64,000 nucleotides of DNA from Mycolicibacterium rhodesiae JS60 (lineage in GTDB: Bacteria > Actinomycetota > Actinomycetes > Mycobacteriales > Mycobacteriaceae). The stretch is taken from NCBI GenBank assembly GCA_000230935.2, contig AGIQ01000001.1, positions 1,240,001-1,304,000 on the forward strand, in the 5' to 3' direction. Both the position numbers and the translations under genes were made by a program. The notes beneath the pieces are model-generated. The model saw nothing but the letters and a program-made list of their open reading frames with translations. It made no database searches and was not told where the DNA came from. Shown here one piece after another: positions 52,881 to 60,644 of the stretch (position 1 is the first letter of the stretch; each line of letters opens with the position of its first letter).

Positions 52881-53666
52881 TCAGCGCCAGAAATGGCCGG
52901 GATCGGCGTCTCGCTTTTCGTTGAAAGAGGTTTGGAGCTCGCGGGCCTCGTCGGTCTCCAGGTAGTCCCGCAGCAGCAGATCGTGTGCCACGCGGGAGAA
53001 CCCGCCCGCACCACCGGTGCGCGCGGCAAATGACAGCTTCACGGCAGCCAGTGCCTGGCCACCGCGAAGCGCGAGTTTGTCGCATAGTGCCTGAGTTTCG
53101 GCGACGAGATCGGCGTCGGCGACCACCGAGTTGACCAGACCCATCTCATAGGCCTGCTCGGCGGTGAACTTCTCGTTGAGGAACCACATCTGCTTGGCGC
53201 GTTTGCGCCCGATGATGTCTTCCAGATACCAGGTGCCGAAACCCGCGTCGAAGCTGCCGACGAGCGGACCGACCTGGCGGAACGTCGCTGACGACTTCGC
53301 GATCGTCAGATCGCACATCACATGCAGGACGTGTCCGCCGCCGACGGCATAACCGTTGACCGCGGCAACGACAGGCTTGGGCATCTGGTCGATGAACTGG
53401 TACAGGTCGACGACTGCCATGACAGTCGAATAGTCCAAATCTTTTGGTGTAGGCGGCTTTTCGCCGCCAATGCAGAAGAACTTATCGCCAGCGCCGGTGA
53501 TGACCACGACACTCACCGTGCGGTCCGAGCGAGCGTCCTCCAGCGCGCGCCGCAACATGACCAACATGTTCGGGGTGAACTTGTTGCCGTTGTCGGGCCG
53601 GTTCATGGTCAGCCAGCGCGTGCTTCCGACGTTGTGGACGAGCAGCTCCGGTTCGGTCGCGGTCAT
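52881..53666 (-). CDS. BadI/MenB-like crotonase-fold hydrolase
   Basis: 261 residues from ATG 53666, with CAGGAGA upstream. Crotonase fold with GDKFFCIGGEKP near 58 and VNGYAVGGGHVLHVMCDL near 100. The segment VGPLVGSFDAGFGTWYLEDIIGRKRAKQMWFLNEKF near 128-165, especially SFDAGFG and RAKQMWFL, is the signature of the MenB/BadI branch and not of enoyl-CoA hydratases. BadI hydrolyses 2-ketocyclohexanecarboxyl-CoA to pimelyl-CoA; MenB does the related Dieckmann-type closure. No other menaquinone genes are present, so ring cleavage is more likely. ATGA overlap with the CoA-transferase. Confidence 0.82.
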   Translation of the reverse strand: MTATEPELLVHNVGSTRWLTMNRPDNGNKFTPNMLVMLRRALEDARSDRTVSVVVITGAGDKFFCIGGEKPPTPKDLDYSTVMAVVDLYQFIDQMPKPVVAAVNGYAVGGGHVLHVMCDLTIAKSSATFRQVGPLVGSFDAGFGTWYLEDIIGRKRAKQMWFLNEKFTAEQAYEMGLVNSVVADADLVAETQALCDKLALRGGQALAAVKLSFAARTGGAGGFSRVAHDLLLRDYLETDEARELQTSFNEKRDADPGHFWR

Positions 53667-54910
53667 GACGTGGTCTCCTGGTCGATCTGGTCGTCGGATG
53701 TCGGGATATCTGTGAGCCATTCCGCGAGAACATCGTCGCGATGAGCCCCGAGGCGTGGTGGTGGCAGGCGGTAGCCGTTTGGCTCACCGTCGAGATGCCA
53801 ACCGGTGCCGACCTGGGGGAGTCCACCGCCTTCGGTCGGGATGCGAAACAGCATCGAGCGCGCCTGCAGGTGGTCGTCGGCTACGACGTCTTCGACCCGG
53901 TTGATCGGCCCGGCCGGGACGTCGACCTGCGAGCACAGGTCAAGCCACTCGCGGGCGGTACGGGTCAGCAGCACCTCTTGGATCTTGGCAACGAGAACCT
54001 CCCGCCGGTCTCGCCGGTCACGGTTGGTCGCGTAGTCGGGATCTTCGGCGAGTTGTGGTAGCCCGGCTGCGCCACAAAAGCGTTGAAAGATACCGTCATT
54101 GCCCAATGCGAGGACGATCGGATCATCAGCGGTCTGGAACACCTGATACACCGCGATCACCGAATCGCGGCCGCCGGAGCGGCGTTGCAGATCGCCGGAT
54201 CCCAGGTAGGACACCAGTTTTGGTGTCATGAAGCGTGTCATCGATTCCGCGAGGGACACGTCGATCTGATGACCGCGGCCGGTCTTGTCCCGGTCGAACA
54301 GTGCCGCGACGACCGCGAAGGCGGCGTCCATCCCGGCGAGCAGATCGGCGGCGGCTGTTCCGACCTTTTGCGGCGGCGAATCCGGTTCGCCGGTCAGGTC
54401 CATCACCGAGCTGAATCCCTCGGCGATCAAATCGTATCCAGGAAGAGCTGCCTTCGGGCCGGTCAGCCCGTAACCGGTGATGCTGCAATGGATTATGTCT
54501 GGGCGAAGTTTTCGGGCTTGTTCGAAGCTGACCCCGAGCCGGGCCATCACGTCCTCGCGAAGCGACGTCATCACCACATCGCAGCGTGTGACGAGCGACT
54601 GCAGCAGCTGGCGGTCACTGTCGCTCTTGAGGTCGAGGTCGATACTGCGCTTGTTTCGGTTGACGCTGTTGAACCACAGGCCGAAGCCGTCGAGGAACGG
54701 CGGACCCCAGGCGCGCGCGTCGTCCCCGGACCCGGCTCGCTCGACCTTCACCACGTCGGCGCCGAGGTCGGCGAGCAGCATGGTTCCGTACGGTCCGGCG
54801 ATCGAGCTGGTCAGGTCCAGGACGCGTACGCCGGCCAGCAGTTGGTAACCGGCTGAGGGCGCTTGTGCACGAAGTTGATCCTGCGGCAAGCCCAGCGAGG
54901 TGTCGGTCAT
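53663..54910 (-). CDS. CaiB/BaiF (class III) CoA-transferase
   Basis: 415 residues from ATG 54910. Family marks: LAGVRVLDLTSSIAGPYGTMLLADLGADVVKVER near 25, NRNKRSIDLDLKS near 84, PGYDLIAEGFSSVMDLTGEPD near 157, and catalytic Asp189 in GTAAADLLAGMDAA. It moves CoA between acyl groups. ATGA overlaps on both sides link it to the ALDH upstream and the BadI-like gene downstream, so acid production, CoA transfer and ring hydrolysis may be consecutive steps. Confidence 0.9.
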   Translation of the reverse strand: MTDTSLGLPQDQLRAQAPSAGYQLLAGVRVLDLTSSIAGPYGTMLLADLGADVVKVERAGSGDDARAWGPPFLDGFGLWFNSVNRNKRSIDLDLKSDSDRQLLQSLVTRCDVVMTSLREDVMARLGVSFEQARKLRPDIIHCSITGYGLTGPKAALPGYDLIAEGFSSVMDLTGEPDSPPQKVGTAAADLLAGMDAAFAVVAALFDRDKTGRGHQIDVSLAESMTRFMTPKLVSYLGSGDLQRRSGGRDSVIAVYQVFQTADDPIVLALGNDGIFQRFCGAAGLPQLAEDPDYATNRDRRDRREVLVAKIQEVLLTRTAREWLDLCSQVDVPAGPINRVEDVVADDHLQARSMLFRIPTEGGGLPQVGTGWHLDGEPNGYRLPPPRLGAHRDDVLAEWLTDIPTSDDQIDQETTS

Positions 54911-56388
54911 TCCTGGTTGATCCAAACCGATTTGACCTTCAGGTATGCGTCGAGCTGCTGGATGCCGGATTCGCTGCCGTAGCCGCTGAGTTTGTAACCG
55001 CCGAAAGGCACCGCCGGGTCCATCGCCTGATAGCCGTTGACCCACACCGAGCCGGCCTTCACCGCATTCGCCATCCGCTGGACCCGGGACACGTCCCGCG
55101 TCCAAATGCCTGCGCCGAGCCCGAAATCGGTGTCGTTGGCCCGACGGATGGCTTCGGCCTCATCGTCGAAGGGCAGAGCGACGACGACGGGGCCGAAAAT
55201 CTCCTCACGGGCGATGCGCATATCGTCGCGCACGCCGTCAAAGATCGTCGGTGCCAAGAAGTAGCCGTTCGCGAGGTCTCCATCGGTCAGACGTTGCCCG
55301 CCGCTGACGGCGCGAGCACCGTCGTTGCGGCCACTCTCGACGTATTCCAATACGCGGTCCAACTGCCGACTCGATACCAGCGGGCCGAGCTGGGTTGTCG
55401 GATCCAGTGCGTCACCCACCACGAGCTGGGAGGTGAAGGTCACCAGTCGCTCGAGGAATTCGTCGTAGATCTCGCGTTGGACGAACAGCCGCGACCCGGC
55501 GCTGCACACCTGGCCGCTGTTTCCAAAGATCGCCATCGCGGCGCCGGGCACCGCCTTGTCCAAATCAGCGTCGGCAAACACGATATCGGGAGACTTGCCG
55601 CCGAGCTCGAGGGTCAGGCGCTTCAGGTTGCCGGCCGACGCTCGCACGATTTCTTGCCCGGCGGTCTGCGATCCGGTGAAGGCGATCTTGTCCACTCCCG
55701 GATGCGCGGCCAGCGCGGCGCCCGCGGCTGCACCGCCGGGCACCACATTGACGACACCCGGCGGAATGCCGGCCTCGAGACACAGCTGTCCAAGTCGCAG
55801 TGCACTGAGAGGGGCTTCCGGCGCAGGCTTGAGAACGATGGTGCAGCCAGTGGCCAGGACAGGTCCCAGCTTCCAGATGGCCGCTGGGATCGGGCCGTTC
55901 CAGGGGATGATGCCACCGACCACGCCGACGGGTTCGCGTACCGTATAGGAGAAGAAGTCACCGACGACCGAATTGGGGATCGTCTCGCCGCGCATGTTGA
56001 CTGCTTGGGACGCATACCAGTGGAGCAGGCTGACCGGCCGGCGTGATATCCGGGTGCGGGCCCATGGCGCTCCCATGGACATGCTGTCCAGCAGGCTCAT
56101 CTCATCGAAGTCGGCCTCCACCAATTCCGCGAGCTTGATGAGCGCGCGTTGCCGATCGTAGGGCTTCCACTTCGCCCACGGTCCGTCGAGCGCGGCTCTG
56201 GCGCTGCTGACGGCAGCATCAATGTCAGCACTTCCGCCGTCGGCGGCGGTGACAAACGGCTGGCCGGTGCCCGGGTTGACAACGGAGATCGTGCCACCGC
56301 CGATGGCGTCGCGACCTTCGCCGCCGATGAGAAGCTGCTTTACGTTGCCGTCGAGTGTTTTTGGTACCGGTGCAGAGGTTGTCGCCAT
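54907..56388 (-). CDS. NAD(P)-dependent aldehyde dehydrogenase
   Basis: 493 residues from ATG 56388, with AAGGA upstream. General-base Glu in TLELGGKSPDIVF near 265, catalytic Cys in FGNSGQVCSAGSR near 299, EEIFGPVVVALPF near 397. It differs more from the other two ALDHs of the window than they do from each other, and is the type common in mycobacterial alcohol or steroid side-chain operons. Upstream 29 bp away is an acyl-CoA dehydrogenase under operator E, so the whole - strand run to 50025 may form one unit. Confidence 0.9.
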   Translation of the reverse strand: MATTSAPVPKTLDGNVKQLLIGGEGRDAIGGGTISVVNPGTGQPFVTAADGGSADIDAAVSSARAALDGPWAKWKPYDRQRALIKLAELVEADFDEMSLLDSMSMGAPWARTRISRRPVSLLHWYASQAVNMRGETIPNSVVGDFFSYTVREPVGVVGGIIPWNGPIPAAIWKLGPVLATGCTIVLKPAPEAPLSALRLGQLCLEAGIPPGVVNVVPGGAAAGAALAAHPGVDKIAFTGSQTAGQEIVRASAGNLKRLTLELGGKSPDIVFADADLDKAVPGAAMAIFGNSGQVCSAGSRLFVQREIYDEFLERLVTFTSQLVVGDALDPTTQLGPLVSSRQLDRVLEYVESGRNDGARAVSGGQRLTDGDLANGYFLAPTIFDGVRDDMRIAREEIFGPVVVALPFDDEAEAIRRANDTDFGLGAGIWTRDVSRVQRMANAVKAGSVWVNGYQAMDPAVPFGGYKLSGYGSESGIQQLDAYLKVKSVWINQE

Positions 56389-56417
56389 CGCAGAATCCTT
56401 ATCTTCAACCGCCGCTG

Positions 56418-57566
56418 TTATACACCCAGCGATCTGCCGATGATCTCTTTCATGATCTCGGTAGTGCCGCCATAGATCGTCGGCACCCGACCGTCGCGCC
56501 ACGCTCGGGCAATCGGGTATTCCTCCATGTAGCCGTACCCACCGTGGAGCTGGAGGCAGCGGTCGAGGACTCGCCATGACATCTCGGTGCACCACCACTT
56601 GGCTTTGGCCGCGTCGTCGGCGCTGAGCCTTCCTTCGGTCAGCGCCTGTACCTGCTGGTCAACGTAGACACGGCCGAGATCCAGCTCGGTGCGCATCTCG
56701 GCCAGCGTGAAACGATTGGCTTGGAATGACCCGATCGGCTGGCCGAAAGCCTTGCGCGACTTGCAGTACTCCAAAGTACCGTCAAACGCGGCCTCCGCGT
56801 GAGCTACCGCGAGTACCGCGATCGAAAGGCGTTCTTGCGGAAGGTGTTTGACCAACTGCTTGAAACCGGTGCCCTCCTCGCCGAGCAGATTCTCCACTGG
56901 CACACGGGCATTGACGAACGCCAGTTCGGCGGTGTCCTGGCTATGCTGGCCGATCTTCTTGAGCTTGCGGCCGCGCTCGAAGCCCGCGGTGCCCGCTTCG
57001 ACCACGATCAGGCTCATGCCCGCGTGGCGCTGGGTGGGGTCGGTCTTGCACGCCACGATGATCAAGTCGGAATTGAGACCATTGGTGATGAAGGTCTTCG
57101 TACCGTTGAGGATGTAGTGATCGCCGTCGCGGATCGCCGTCGTCTTGATGGCAGCCAGGTCGGAACCCGCGCCCGGCTCGGTCATCGCAACCGCCGTGAC
57201 GAATTCACCTGAGCAGATGCCCGGTAGCCAGCGTTTACGCTGCTCCTCGTTGGCTGCGCTCAAGAAGTAGGGCAGGCAGGTGTCGTTGTGGATCAGAATA
57301 GAGCTTGCCGACGCCCCGACCTGGGCACGACAGAACTCCTCGGCCATGACCGCATTGAACCGAAAATCCGCGACACCGGCGCCGCCATATTCTTCGGGCA
57401 CGGGCATCCCGAGAAAGCCTGACTGCCCGGCCTTTTTGAAGGCGGTCTTGTCGACGATGCCAGCATGTTCCCATTCCTCGACGTGCGGAACGATCTCCTT
57501 GTGCACAAAGGAACGAAACGACTGGCGGAACAGCTCGTGGGTCTCGTCGTAGAGTGTCCGCTGCAT
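56418..57566 (-). CDS. Acyl-CoA dehydrogenase (FadE), probably leaderless
   Basis: 382 residues. Motifs: VAMTEPGAGSDLAAIKTTAI near 124, KTFITNGLNSDLIIVACKTD near 154, FGQPIGSFQANRFTLAEMRTELD near 268, and catalytic-base Glu in IYGGTTEIMKEIIGRSLGV at the C-terminus. ATG 57566 lies only 6 bases after a -10-like TAGGGT, so the mRNA may be leaderless. Divergent from the ALDH at 57860 with operators E and F between. Confidence 0.9.
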   Translation of the reverse strand: MQRTLYDETHELFRQSFRSFVHKEIVPHVEEWEHAGIVDKTAFKKAGQSGFLGMPVPEEYGGAGVADFRFNAVMAEEFCRAQVGASASSILIHNDTCLPYFLSAANEEQRKRWLPGICSGEFVTAVAMTEPGAGSDLAAIKTTAIRDGDHYILNGTKTFITNGLNSDLIIVACKTDPTQRHAGMSLIVVEAGTAGFERGRKLKKIGQHSQDTAELAFVNARVPVENLLGEEGTGFKQLVKHLPQERLSIAVLAVAHAEAAFDGTLEYCKSRKAFGQPIGSFQANRFTLAEMRTELDLGRVYVDQQVQALTEGRLSADDAAKAKWWCTEMSWRVLDRCLQLHGGYGYMEEYPIARAWRDGRVPTIYGGTTEIMKEIIGRSLGV

Positions 57567-57572
57567 GGCTCA

Positions 57573-57619
57573 ACCCTAAGATGTGGGCTCAACGCCTGTC
57601 AACCGGGCGCCTGGTAGGT
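57573..57619 (-). promoter_or_regulatory. Shared palindromic operator with promoter, site E
   Basis: Core CCGGGC|GCCTGG (57603-57614). On the - strand it overlaps a consensus -35 TTGACA (57597-57602), then an 18-bp spacer and -10 TAGGGT (57573-57578), followed 6 bases later by the ATG of the acyl-CoA dehydrogenase. Confidence 0.8.
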
Positions 57620-57754
57620 AAACTGGGGCCGTCGCCTGATGGCGAACGGTGAAGGCCCACCGAACGGCCTGACGTAGCCGGGCTTGCGTCGGCCGGTTTG
57701 CGCTGGGGCGCATAGCCTTTCGGAATCGGGCATCGGGGGAGGCTGACGTAATTT

Positions 57755-57800
57755 ACCTACCGGGCGCACGATAGACAGCGTGCCACGCCGGTGCTACGCT
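57755..57800 (+). promoter_or_regulatory. Shared palindromic operator with promoter, site F
   Basis: Core CCGGGC|GCACGA (57760-57771), -35 TAGACA (57772-57777), 17-bp spacer, -10 TACGCT (57795-57800). It drives the ALDH at 57860 and is almost identical to site A. The interval 57620-57754 holds no supported gene. Confidence 0.82.
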
Positions 57801-57804
57801 CGCC

Positions 57805-57818
57805 AGCAAGCACTTGCG
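57805..57818. promoter_or_regulatory. KstR2-like site in the ALDH leader
   Basis: GCAAG-CA-CTTGC is a perfect 5-bp inverted repeat and fits the KstR2 consensus AnCAAGnnCTTGnT at every fixed position but the last. It lies right at the expected transcription start of promoter F. A single match could be chance; no KstR2 gene is in the window. Confidence 0.4.
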
Positions 57819-57859
57819 ATCGGGGTCGCTCGGTGTTAAGTCGGCGAAAGGATGGCGGA

Positions 57860-59314
57860 GTGATCGTCAGGGACAAGCTCTATATCGACGGAGCGTGGGT
57901 GGCATCCTCGGGAAACGGGACCATCACCGTCACCTCACCGGTGACCGAGGAGCCCCTTGGCACTGTCCCGGACGGCACTGCCGAAGACATGGACCGGGCC
58001 GTCGCGGCCGCGCGGCGAGCCTTCGATGAGGGACCCTGGCGCCGGTTGTCGGTGGACGAACGTGCCGACAAGCTCAGTGCGTTGGCGCGCGTCATTGAAA
58101 AGCGGTCGCAGGAGATCGCGTCTCTCATCAGCTCCGAAAACGGCGTCCCGATCATGTTCAGCGCGCCTGGCGAAGCGCTGGGCGCGGTGGCATACATCGA
58201 TTACGTCGCCGAGATGATCCGCACCTACCGGTTCACGGAGGTGCGCACAGGGCTCGCCGGTAGCGAAGTTGAGGTCACCGAAGTACCGGTCGGTGTTGCG
58301 GCGGCGATCGTCCCGTGGAACGCACCGCTGCTGTTGGCGATGCTGAAGGTCATCCCCGCACTGGCCGTGGGCTGTTCGGTCGTCTGGAAGCCCGCGCCGG
58401 AGACGCCTCTGGATTCGTATCTGTTCGCCGAGTGCGTCGAGGAGGTTGGTTTCCCAGCCGGTGTCATCAACATCGTGGCCGCTGGACGCGAGGTCGGTGA
58501 GCATCTGGTGACGCATCCCGGCGTCGACAAGGTTGCGTTCACCGGTAGTACCGCCGCAGGACGGCGAATCGCCTCCCTGTGCGGAGAATTGTTGCGGCCA
58601 GTCACCCTGGAACTGGGTGGCAAGTCGGCGGCGATCATTTGCGAGGATGCCGATCTGTCCACGACGCTGCCGACGCTGTCGGCATTGTCGATGATGTTGA
58701 ACGGCCAGGCATGTGTCCTCCAAAGCCGGGTTCTCATCCCGCGAGGTATGTACCGGGAATTTGTCGAAGGGCTGGGCAACGCCTATAGCCAATTCCCGGT
58801 AGGTGATCCGCTCGATCCAGGCACCTTGATTGGTCCGCTGGTCGCCGAACGTCAACGTGCGCGGGTCGAGTCCTACATCGCCGTTGGGCAAGAGGCGGGG
58901 GCGAAGGTCGTCACGGGCGGAGGCCGACCGAAACACCTCGACCGCGGCTGGTTCGTTGAGCCAACCCTTCTCACCGATGTCGACAACAGCATGCGCGTCG
59001 CGCGCGAGGAGATCTTCGGACCCGTCGTCTGTGCTATCCCGTACGACGGGATCGACGAGGCGATCGCGATCGCCAACGATTCTGACTACGGCTTGTCCGG
59101 TTCGGTGTGGAGTTCTGATATCGAGCGCGCGCGGCAGATCGCCCGGAGGGTCGACACCGGGATGATGACCGTCAATGGCCTGGCCTATGAATTCAACGCT
59201 CCGATGGGCGGCATGAAGGCGTCTGGCCTCGGCCGGGAGATGGGACCCGAAGGCTTGCGCGCCTACCTGGAGTACAAGACGGTCAGCCTCCCGGCCGCCC
59301 CACCGGGCGTCTAG
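57860..59314 (+). CDS. NAD(P)-dependent aldehyde dehydrogenase
   Basis: 484 residues from GTG 57860, with AAAGGA 8 bases upstream. General-base Glu in TLELGGKSAAII near 256 and catalytic Cys in MLNGQACVLQSR near 290; the usual NxGQxC is MLNGQAC here. EEIFGPVVCAIPY near 389. It is the closest relative in the window of the ALDH at 45852. The P450 follows after 53 bp and an ADH after that, giving a P450-ADH-ALDH oxidation set. Confidence 0.9.
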   Translation: MIVRDKLYIDGAWVASSGNGTITVTSPVTEEPLGTVPDGTAEDMDRAVAAARRAFDEGPWRRLSVDERADKLSALARVIEKRSQEIASLISSENGVPIMFSAPGEALGAVAYIDYVAEMIRTYRFTEVRTGLAGSEVEVTEVPVGVAAAIVPWNAPLLLAMLKVIPALAVGCSVVWKPAPETPLDSYLFAECVEEVGFPAGVINIVAAGREVGEHLVTHPGVDKVAFTGSTAAGRRIASLCGELLRPVTLELGGKSAAIICEDADLSTTLPTLSALSMMLNGQACVLQSRVLIPRGMYREFVEGLGNAYSQFPVGDPLDPGTLIGPLVAERQRARVESYIAVGQEAGAKVVTGGGRPKHLDRGWFVEPTLLTDVDNSMRVAREEIFGPVVCAIPYDGIDEAIAIANDSDYGLSGSVWSSDIERARQIARRVDTGMMTVNGLAYEFNAPMGGMKASGLGREMGPEGLRAYLEYKTVSLPAAPPGV

Positions 59315-59367
59315 AAACCGACCTCGGCCGCAAGCACTAGACATCTAGCTACTACGAAGGATTTCAC

Positions 59368-60597
59368 ATGAGCGCTGACTTGGACCTGAGCGGCAAGGTG
59401 GTTTTCGATCCGCTGTCGGAGGAGTACTTCACCGGCGCGACGGACATCTACCGCCGGTTGCGGGACGAAGCTCCCGTTTCCTACAACAAAGAGCACAACT
59501 TCTACGCGTTGTCCCGCTACGCGGATGTGTCTGCCGCATACCGGAATTGGCAGACCTATACCAGTTCGCACGGGATCATGCTCGATCAGATGAGCATTCC
59601 CAACTTTGACGGGCAGTCCATTCCGGGCTTCCTCGGCCTCTACGATCCGCCCCTGCACCGTCGGGTCCGGACATTGGCCAGTTCGGGGCTGACCCCGCAC
59701 AAGGTGGGCGCTATGGAGGAGGCGATTCACGCCGCCGTTGAGAAGGCGTTGGATCGGGTGGCAACCAGCAGCGAGCCCGACTTCATGCTGGATTTCGCAT
59801 CGAAGTTCCCCGCCCAGGTCGTGTACACCTTGATGGGCATCCCCGCTGACGACTGGATCAAGGTCCACACTTTGTCCCAGACGTTCCTGTCCGCTGGTGA
59901 CCCGGGTGCGGAGTCATTGTTCAACGAGGCCCGGATGGGCGCGATGCTCGAATTGGTCGGGTATTTTTCCGAGCTGTCGGCGGCAAAGCGGAGCTCCTCT
60001 GACGACGACATCATCACCCGCATGGTCCACAGCAGCTATGTCGACGAGGAGGGCGTCGAACAGAAGCTCAGCGATTTGGAGATGGGCGGATATCTGCTTC
60101 AGCTAATGGCAGCCAGCGTCGAGAGCACAGCGAAGCTGATGACGGGCGCGTTTGTGCTGCTTCATCGCCTTGGGCTGTGGCAGCGGGTCCTCGACGATCC
60201 GTCGTTGCTTCCCTCGGCCTTGTCGGAGGCCGGCCGACTCGAGCCGCCGGTGCAGTTCCTGGGCCGCAAGACGAAGGTGGACGTGACCCTGCACGGGGTG
60301 ACCATCCCCGCGGGATCGAGCGTGCTTCTGCTGATCGCCTCGGCCAACCGTGACGAACGGGTGTATGAAAATCCCGACACCTTTGTCCTTGGCCGCGAGC
60401 TCCCGATGCAGCCGATGACGTTCGGCATGGGCCCACACGCGTGTATGGGCAAGCACCTCGGAGAGTTGGAGGGTCGAATTGGTCTGCAGGAGTTCGGCAA
60501 GAGGTTCCCGAACGCCGAGATCATCGAAGAGGGGCTCGTGCGGGCCCGCGCCATCCACGTGTTCGGGTGGGACAAGGTGCCGCTCCGGCTGGGGTGA
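59368..60597 (+). CDS. Cytochrome P450 with unusual I-helix
   Basis: 409 residues. Heme motif FGMGPHACMGKHLGELE with Cys near 359 and ExxR (EAGR in SEAGRLEPP near 291) are intact. The I-helix reads MAASVESTAK near 248-257: the usual A/G-G-x-[D/E]-T is replaced by A-S-V-E-S, so the acid-alcohol pair is Glu-Ser and the kink glycine is lost. Oxygen activation or substrate class may differ. AAGGAT lies a few bases before the ATG. It probably feeds the ADH at 60645. Confidence 0.88.
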   Translation: MSADLDLSGKVVFDPLSEEYFTGATDIYRRLRDEAPVSYNKEHNFYALSRYADVSAAYRNWQTYTSSHGIMLDQMSIPNFDGQSIPGFLGLYDPPLHRRVRTLASSGLTPHKVGAMEEAIHAAVEKALDRVATSSEPDFMLDFASKFPAQVVYTLMGIPADDWIKVHTLSQTFLSAGDPGAESLFNEARMGAMLELVGYFSELSAAKRSSSDDDIITRMVHSSYVDEEGVEQKLSDLEMGGYLLQLMAASVESTAKLMTGAFVLLHRLGLWQRVLDDPSLLPSALSEAGRLEPPVQFLGRKTKVDVTLHGVTIPAGSSVLLLIASANRDERVYENPDTFVLGRELPMQPMTFGMGPHACMGKHLGELEGRIGLQEFGKRFPNAEIIEEGLVRARAIHVFGWDKVPLRLG

Positions 60598-60644
60598 AGT
60601 GACGCCAACCAGAACTGATACATCTCGACGCTGAGAGGTCATAC

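Noticed and set aside
52881..53666. Assignment as menaquinone naphthoate synthase (MenB)
   Set aside because: The motif fits MenB as well as BadI, but no men genes are near and the neighbours (CoA-transferase, ALDH, acyl-CoA dehydrogenase) are catabolic.
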